Source of the DNA: Allium sativum
Taxonomy: Eukaryota; Streptophyta; Magnoliopsida; Asparagales; Amaryllidaceae
Assembly (NCBI GenBank): GCA_030737875.1
Contig: CM060915.1
Location: 899,809,177 to 899,873,176 of the forward strand
Reading direction: 5' to 3'
Length of the DNA: 64,000 nucleotides
Shown here piece after piece: positions 57,004 through 64,000 of the stretch. Under the pieces are notes generated by a model. It worked only from the letters and a program-made list of their open reading frames with translations, did no database searches and was not told where the DNA came from. The translations under genes and the position numbers were made by a program. Within the stretch, counting starts at the first letter, position 1. The number at the start of each line of letters is the position of its first letter.

Positions 57004-59648
57004 TAACCATGATTTCCAATAATTGAATTGGAATGGATTTGAATCGAAATCATCTTCGGAATAGTTCGATGTTGGATTTCATGATTATACTGATGTTGTT
57101 ATGGAAATTTGAAATATATATTTATATCGTTATTTCCAATACGATATTTGTTGGTTTCAAAATTTGATATTGAACATAAGCCGATATATTTTTCTATTCA
57201 GAGCCTTGTGTTTAATATCAAATGGGATTTTGGGTTGTCGTGAACTAATGCTGTTCTTAAACCCAAACGGAGTTAAGAAAATTAAGAACTAACTGAGGAT
57301 CAGTTAAATTGGATGGTTTCTTGGATATTGATCTGATGTTGGTTTCGGCCTTCGGGGTTAATATTTAGGGAACTGTCCTCTTACTAATTTACGGTTAGAG
57401 ACTGATTGAAATGTGATGTGATTTTGGGGTTTATCGTGAACCGTGTTTTAAATGACATCGGTTCTTTAACCCAGTTAAAGATTAAAACTAAGTGGAGTTT
57501 TAATGAATCTTTAATTCAATTGAAATGATCGAGAATGGAGTATCACCAGTTTCGCTCCAAGCAATAGTTAAATCTTTAACTAGATTTGTACGTGAAATGG
57601 TAATTGACTTTAACGATAACACTATGGTGTTAGATATGGAGTATTGCCAGTTTTTCTCCTTGGGATGAATAGGTTGGGATTGAGAAATAAAATAAATAAT
57701 TACTTCGGTGTGGTTCGCTAATCCCGAGTAGTTTGAAGTGATATTCAAGGGAAGATTAAGGAATAAATTTAAAAGAATTTATATTTGATAAAATTAATGG
57801 GAACCTTTCCCTAAGAATGTGAAATTAGAATCTAACTGTAGGTTAGCTAAGAAGAATGGTTTCCTGGGTATTGATCTGATGTTGGTTTTGGCCTTCGGGG
57901 TTAATGTTTGGGGAATTATTCTCTTGCTAATTTACGGCTAGTAACTGATGAATTGGAATGAGGCGTATGTTGTGTTTGTGTAACACTTGTTTATTATATA
58001 CGCGAGTTATTCAGAAAGACCTGGTTTATCCCATTCTGAATAACTGATTCGACGATGAGTCGAAGATGAAGACGGTAGTTGAAGACCGGAGGTCTTCACG
58101 TCATTTGGATAATTACTGATGATCTTGATTGGTCTGTACACCCAAGAGGAGGGAATCAGTTGGTGATCGTCCAGACGTACTTGGAGATCGATGGATATGC
58201 GAGGTACAAGGTGCCTCCGGTTTCGTTCAGACCCAGAACGGACTTGTAAATGGACTGTGTGTCTGACATTGGATTTTACTTTGTGTGATTGTTTTCTATT
58301 AAATATATATCTATTTGGCGATGGAGAATTTATTCTCTTGCTAAACGCCCTTCTCTAAGACGTACGAGATCAGAAGTTATATATTGATGGATATCAAATG
58401 CATGGAGTGAATTGCCTGTGTGGCATGCCTAAGTGGCAATTTGATCATGGCTACTATTGAAAAGCAAAGTCTTGTGGTTGATGATCAAAGCACGGCCTGT
58501 GTGGCATAGCTTTGTGTAGCGTTGATTCGCGAGCCTCACACCCCGGTTGTGAACCAGAAACGGGAGAGGAATTCAGGGAGGGCATGCGTTTCCTTCTAGC
58601 TAGATGTGGCGTCAGCGGTTTTACACGCCCTGACGAGTTTGATTTATGTGGTTGTTGCTGTTGCGAGGCTCCTCGGATATATCGGTGACCGTGTGGAGCC
58701 GATGGAGTCATTTGGCTCATTTACGCCCCATAGGGCGGGGAAACGCAGTGTCCAGGGTTTAAGTTTAGTCCACATCGGTGGACTGGCCCTGACGATCCAA
58801 GGCTTGTCTGCGCGCTTGCCTGAGACATGGGCTAGATTGTCTCGAATCGGTGGAGGACTATCTATTGCCTCGGTTCACAGATGGAAATCCAACTTCCAAT
58901 ACGTGACATTTGCGGTTTTAATTGTAGAGCCTAGTATTGGCGACATAGTGGGATGGGCACTTATGCCGTCTATGATTGATACTTATGATTGAAATTGTTT
59001 TGACACTATACACTTATAGTAATAATAAAACATGAAATTTAGCGTATCAAGCATTCTTTGGCTATTATAAGGTGAAACCCTATCCTCCGGCTTGTGTTGC
59101 ATTGTGTGATGGAACCTGGGTCTTATAATAGCTTCATTGTTCTTTATTTAGCATTGCGTTGTTGTTTTATGCACTGGTATTCTTGGGAGGAAACCCGTTC
59201 CGTGTTATACGGCATGGTCTCTTGATTTACCTGATTTTAAAATAAAGATTAATAACTGTTTTAGTTCTCACACTTGTCACCTGACTAACCTGGAGTTTAT
59301 TATTTTAACCTAAACTCTGGGTGCCCTTATTTTGACACAGGCAGCTAGTAGTTTTGGTTTTGCAGATTATATTCACAGGATCCTGATGTACAGTTGGAAT
59401 GATATCTGGAAAGCTCTGTATCCGTATATCTCCTTCAGTTGTGCTTTGTATTATTTTCCGCTGCTATGTAATGTATTGTAATCTCTGATATTTTTCTATT
59501 GTGTAATATTTATTCATACTTTGTATATTCTTGTATTCTGATGAAATTGTTGTAATAAACAATGAAATGTTCCTCTGTCTGCATTCCGATGTGGCTTGTC
59601 CTCAATCCAATCTGGGCTTTCCTTACCGAGGAAGTTCGGGTCGTCTCA
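57004..59648 (+). mobile_element. Element E 5' LTR, right part
   Basis: Resumes LTR E after B and ends GGGTCGTCTCA. Its complement matches G from 15500 down to 13634 and on to 1-680, and F from about 63300 down. It includes 'cggtttcgttcagaccca' (58219), the 'ggtggactggccctgacg' block (58775) and the 'ggagtttatt...ctctgggtgccc' block near 59300. The small frames 58454-58720 (minus) and 58606-58992 (plus) lie in this conserved section. Homologous sections in G and F do not keep a long shared frame, so they are not called as genes. Confidence 0.88.
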
Positions 59649-59651
59649 TTT

Positions 59652-59663
59652 TGGTATCAGAGC
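59652..59663 (+). promoter_or_regulatory. Primer-binding site of element E
   Basis: TGGTATCAGAGC, initiator-Met-tRNA type, three bases after the 5' LTR. Confidence 0.93.
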
Positions 59664-60354
59664 TTTGGTTTACAGAGCTCGGAGAACAAGTCACATTAGA
59701 ACCATACGAAAGAATTCATCAGATATTGGATTAGTAATATCCAATAAGAATGACTCGTTAGAGATGGGATCACTCGTATCCTAGAATGAGTGTGAAGAGT
59801 GATATTTTGAAAATAAAATTTAAAGAAAATTTTGTTTTGAAAATCTAAATCAATTATTCGTATTTGATTATTTATTTGTATTGATTTGGAAAATCCAGTA
59901 TATAAAGATTTTGAGTATACGTCTGATCCACGTGTATTTGAAGTTTTAATATATTGGATAGATATAGAATCACACTCTAGTCGCCCGGGGATGAAACTAT
60001 TGATGACTATTTAGAATCAGTAGTTTGTGTCCGAGTTTCGAAAGTGGGATTTCTATAAATTTCCAATTGACTGGTGCGAGAACCAAAACTAGATAGGGCC
60101 TATTGTTGTGATTTGGCACCAAAAATGTGATTTTTGGCTATATATCAAAGTTATGAATTTGAAAAGCTAATCAACTAATTGATTGCTGATTGTATTGTTT
60201 GATTATTGGTTGATTAATTAAAATGTTGAACATTTAGCAAAATTATATCAAAAAGTGAATTGTACTGAAAATTTATCACATATGCATGTATGTACATGTA
60301 CTTACATTGAACAGATCATAGCAAGGAGGCTAGAGCAGAAGAATAAAATTGTTT

Positions 60355-60565
60355 GCCCGACAAATAGGTACATGTTTATTGTATTTATTGGGTTTGGATG
60401 ATTTTATGAGCCGATTGGCTACCCGCTCGGCTGTTTCTTTTTCTTTTTGGATTGATGAGGGCCATGGGAGGCTATCTGAAATATCCCGAAGTCCCCGGGG
60501 CAGGGGAGGTTATGGCGAAATTTTTGGAAAATTTAAGGTGTTAGCCAAATTTTTGAAAAATTTGA
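60355..60565 (+). repeat. GCCCGAC module in E internal region
   Basis: Starts GCCCGACAAATAGGTACATG, then GAGCCGATTGGCTACCCGCT, TTTCTTTTTCTTTTTGGATT, a GAGGGCCATGGGAGGCTATC segment, GGGGAGGTTATGGCGAAAT and AATTTAAGGTGTTAG. The order of phrases is the same as in A and B. Confidence 0.8.
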
Positions 60566-60682
60566 AAAGTTATTAGAAATTGAAAGTTGAAGAACTTAGG
60601 CCATAATGAAAATACTGAAGGTTGAGTTGGTTTGTAAAAAAACTTTCGGCTTCGTTCCTTTTCGGGGACGAAAAGTTTTATG

Positions 60683-60692
60683 TAGGGGAGAT
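60683..60692 (+). promoter_or_regulatory. Polypurine tract of element E
   Basis: TAGGGGAGAT before the LTR start TGTAATAACCC, after TTCGGGGACGAAAAG, a variant of the PPT context of A, B and D. Confidence 0.8.
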
Positions 60693-61546
60693 TGTAATAA
60701 CCCGGAAATCTGGGCCAATTTAAAATTTCATTTTGGCAATTTTAGTGAATTTTGACTATTTAAAATGATTTATTTTAAATAATAGTGACGAGAAATTTAT
60801 TTTGAATAGAATTCGAACGTATATATTTATTTCAATCGTCGTTAGAATATAAATATTTTATTTTATTTATAAAAGGAATTGAAAATGGCGCGGTAGTTCA
60901 AAAATTCGATTTCAAAGTTCAAATGAATGTACAGGATTCAAAATAAACCGGATTTTAGCAAAACCAAAAATATTAGAATCTATTTGAGAATATCATTCCA
61001 ACGAATCCAAAAAATCAAAATTTCATTGCGGAAATCAAAAGATATGTCCAGTTAAAAATTCAGAATAGTCGCTATGGAATTCTGGCCCTTAAAAATGGAA
61101 ATTTTGCAGACGACCTCGGTCTTCGACGAAACCACTTTTGTTGGATCCGGGGAGTCAAATTATTGCTAGATTCCAAAATTTGTAGTTTTTTGAATCAATA
61201 TGCGAGCGTGGAAAAGGAAAACGCATTTGACCAATTTTAGTTGATTTTTATCGATTGGAAAATGGCCTTTTTTCAAACGGTCCCATAATTCAACGAAATT
61301 AGTTTTGTTAGGACCGGATCATCAATACAAAGCTAGAAAATATTTTTCGGTAATTTTTAGAGTTAGTATGTGACCTCAGTAAATTGAAATGTATGTTTAA
61401 AATTGAATATATAGATTTATATTTAAATTTGAAGAAAACCGATCGAAGCAATTGAATTGGCTTATGAAACATAAACCATTGTGTTCAGAATGGAGGTAAT
61501 TATCTAGGGGTGACAGTCGTTGAGTTTCGTTTCGAGTAAGGAGGAA
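60693..61546 (+). repeat. Element E 3' LTR, first 854 bp
   Basis: Homologous to 25327-26175 of the 5' LTR, with scattered substitutions, including a copy of the recurrent module (about 60880-61080) and both 'ttcgacgaaaccac' units. Cut by F after GAGGAA; AGGAA (61542-61546) is the likely target duplication, its partner outside the window. Confidence 0.9.
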
Positions 61547-64000
61547 TGTGATGTCCCCAAACCCCGTACTGACGGCGGCAAGGGTAATCTTTGGAATATA
61601 ACACAGAAACAGATAATAGCAGAACAGAAATAAATAAATACACTAGATAATGCACAATAGAATATACTGGATAAACGTAATCATTAGAGTTACACAGTAT
61701 ACAGGATCATACTTAGTACAAATACAGTTCAGCTATACATAAATGTCTACAGCGGAAAACAAACATAATGTACAATAGGAGCTGAACATCATAAAAAGAG
61801 ATAAAGAATAGAATCCATCTTCAGCTCCAGCTATCCAAAAAGAGCCAGCTAAACCTGAATACAAGGCTGCCCATGTAGAATAAGGGGCACCCGAGTTTGA
61901 ATGTGAAACAAACTACGAGTCAGTCATGGGACTGGTACGAGAACTCTACTCAACACATTCAAAATATGGCTAATCACAAGACCACGCCACTTTGGTGGAA
62001 CGGGTTTACTCCATTGGATTGCCAGTGCTTTAAAACAAATCATTCTTTTAATCATCGCAATGCTTTTTATAAAAATGAAGCCATTATAAGACTCAGTTCC
62101 CATCACACAATGCAACGCAAACCGGAGGATAGAGTTTTTACCTTATAACGGCCAAAATATGCTTGATACGAATAAAACAAAAGCATTTGGTATTATTGCT
62201 AGTGTTTATAAGTTTTGAAAACAATTTCAAATCATAACTATCAATCATAGACGGCATTAATGCCCCATACCAGTATGTCGTCATATATAGGTATACAATC
62301 AAAACCGCACAGTCACGTATTTGGAAGTTGGATTTCCGTCATGAACCAAGGCAAAAGATAGTCCTTACCGAATTCGAGACGCTCTAGCCCGTGTCTCAGG
62401 ATCAGAGCTCGAGTGACCCTAGGATCGTCAGGGCCGGTCCACCGATGTGGATTAAAATTCCTGAACACTGCGTTTCCCCTCCCTATGGGGGCGTCAATGA
62501 GCCAACGAATGACTCCATCGGTCCCGGATCGACCGATATAACCGAGGCGCCTCGTAATCCATCATCCACATAAGTAAAATGTCAGGCCGTGTAAAAACAC
62601 TGACACAACTCGTAGCTAGAAGGAAACGCATGCCCTCCCTGAGGTTCTTCTCCCGTTTCTGGTTCATACCGGGGTGTGAGGCTCGCGAATTCACGTTATA
62701 CACAAAGCTACGCCACACAGGCGGTGCTCTAATCATCATTCACAAGACTTTGCTTTTCATCAAAAGCCCTGATCAATGCATCTTAGCATGCTACACCGGC
62801 AATTCACACCATGCAACTGATGGTTATCAATCGCATAGAATGAATTCCAATGTCAGACACACAGTCCATTTGCAAGTCCGTTCTGGGTCTGAACGAAACT
62901 GGAGGCACTAAATACCTCGCATATCCGTCGATCTCCACGTACGTCTGGACGATCACCACTCATTATCCATATTTCGGGATGCCTCCCAATTAGGACATCA
63001 GTTACCATCCAAACGAGGTGAAGATCGGCCTTCAACCCCCGTCTTCATCTTCGACTTCTTATCGCCGATTCAGTTATTCAAAATGGGATAAACCCGGTCT
63101 TTCTGAGCAACTCGCGTATATAATAAACAAGTGCAACACAAACATACATACGCATCATTTCAATTTATTAGTCACTAACCGTCAATCAATAAGAGAACGA
63201 TTTCCCAAATATTAACCCCGAAGGCCGAAACCAACATCAGATCAACACCTAGGAAACCATTCGACTTAGCCAACCTTCATTTAGTTTCTAAATTTCACAT
63301 CTATATCGTTTATAATATTTTATAACGATTTATCGCTATTTTTATTTATTTTAAAATAGCCAATTTATTCAAAACGACGCTTCGGGCCATAACGCGGCCG
63401 TGGCGCAGTTTTTCTTCAGATTTGATTTACACATATCTGAAAATCTAACCGTTGGATCTTCACAAAATTTGCATCATTAGAAAGATCTTTTCAAAACGAA
63501 TCCAACGGTTCCAGTTTCGGGAAAATCCGACAGTCGGATCTCCCGGTATAATCGTTTGAAGTTTCGATTTCAAAATACGAACTACAACGTCGTTTTTCGA
63601 TTAAATATATATATATATAATCGATTCTGGCGTTGTTTTTCTTCAGATTTGAATTAAACATTCCAGACAATCCAACTGTTGGATTTTTACAAATTTGGTG
63701 CCGTTGGAAAGATATTTCCAAAGCGAACCCAATGGTTGCAATTTCGGGAAAATCCGATAGTCGGATCTCCCTCACTAATCGTTTGAAATCACGGTTTCAA
63801 AAATACGAACTGCAGCTTCGTTATTCGATATATTTCAATTCTATTTATATATATATCAATTCTTCGATTTCAAAACTATATGATTTTCATACATTTGATA
63901 AAAATGATATTTTTATCTAACTGTCTTCTATTTCAACACTTCACTATTTATAACAATTCATGTATATAATAAAAATGTGATTTTTAATGTAAAACAATTT
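61547..64000 (-). mobile_element. Element F: LTR (minus strand), runs off the window
   Basis: Begins TGTGATGTCCCC, that is, on the minus strand it ends GGGGACATCACA. It follows the order of G and E in reverse: the 'cagtcatgggactgg' block (61921), 'atcgtcagggccggtcc' (62423), 'tccgttctgggtctgaacga' (62876), then the recurrent module in two tandem copies (about 63385-63600 and 63640-63840). It is a seventh member of the long-LTR superfamily. The small frames (62391-62573, 62494-62739, 62579-62911, 63018-63215) have no recognisable domains. Confidence 0.75.
63385..63840 (-). repeat. Tandem duplication of the recurrent module in F
   Basis: Two diverged units of about 220 bp. Each has TTTTTCTTCAGATTTGA, an ATCCAACCGTTGGAT-type phrase, AAAGAT..TTTC, AACCCAAYGGTT, TTTCGGGAAAATCCGA, AGTCGGATCTCCC and an ending in a CGAACTRCARCKTCGTT word. 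The AT tract ATATATATATATA separates them. G, H and C have one copy at the same place. Confidence 0.8.

Larger units (their letters stand above)
59649..60692 (+). mobile_element. Element E internal region (no genes)
   Basis: 1044 bp. The leader after the primer site shares GTTAGAGATGGGATCAC...CCTAGAATGAGTGTGAAG with A (6680-6715) and B. A block near 59975-60050 (GATGAAACTATTGATGAC, then CCGAGTTTCG) corresponds to the block at 7195-7280 in A. The GCCCGAC module is at about 60355-60565, about 120 bp before the PPT. No gag or pol motif. Like A, this element depends on proteins from elsewhere. Confidence 0.88.

Noticed and set aside
58606..58992. A 128-codon frame that might be a small membrane protein
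   Set aside because: It sits in the conserved 3' section of LTR E; the same section in F and G (for example 62391-62911, 13640-14000) does not keep the frame.

Overview
The window is plant nuclear DNA made of nested LTR retrotransposons. I found no host gene, tRNA, rRNA, CRISPR array or bacterial feature. The plant assignment rests on a Ty3/Gypsy polyprotein of the chromovirus type (Del/Tekay-like, from remembered family features), four primer-binding sites of the plant initiator-Met-tRNA type (TGGTATCAGAGC), AT-rich noncoding LTRs and 5-bp target-site duplications (TSDs). The species cannot be named. The layout suggests intergenic or pericentromeric heterochromatin of a repeat-rich genome.

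Layout, with letters assigned here. G is a minus-strand LTR (1-685 and 13629-19754) split by A (686-13628, plus strand, TSD CTAGG). A is an element with two 5.9-kb LTRs around a 1.1-kb internal region that has no genes. H (19755-21323, minus) is an LTR fragment cut by G on the left and I on the right. I (21324-25326, minus) is cut by E. E (plus) has its 5' LTR in two pieces (25327-28566 and 57004-59648), a 1.04-kb internal region and the start of its 3' LTR (60693-61546). F (61547-64000, minus, runs off the window) cuts that 3' LTR. B (28567-56998, plus, TSD GAAAA) sits inside the 5' LTR of E. It has 5.4-kb LTRs and a 3.2-kb noncoding internal region. The 3' LTR of B was hit twice: by C, a minus-strand solo LTR (38469-42987), and by D (43887-53811, TSD TCTAT).

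D is the only element with recognisable protein genes: Gag with two zinc knuckles, aspartic protease, reverse transcriptase, RNase H, integrase with a DD35E triad, and a C-terminal chromodomain-like tail. It carries only a few disabling lesions and its two 2607-bp LTRs differ at about 40 positions by eye. The nest is at least five levels deep (D in B in E in I in H).

A, B, E, G, H, I, C and F look like members of one superfamily of non-autonomous elements with very long LTRs. They share primer site, leader motifs, PPT context and LTR 3'-end blocks with each other, and several of these with D. That fits D-like elements supplying proteins in trans, but this is inference. The least expected structure is a set of conserved noncoding modules that recur in all families and that move between LTR and internal positions. 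Gene-free stretches are LTR or internal retrotransposon DNA throughout. Coordinates of boundaries were read by eye; those with matching TSDs are the most secure.
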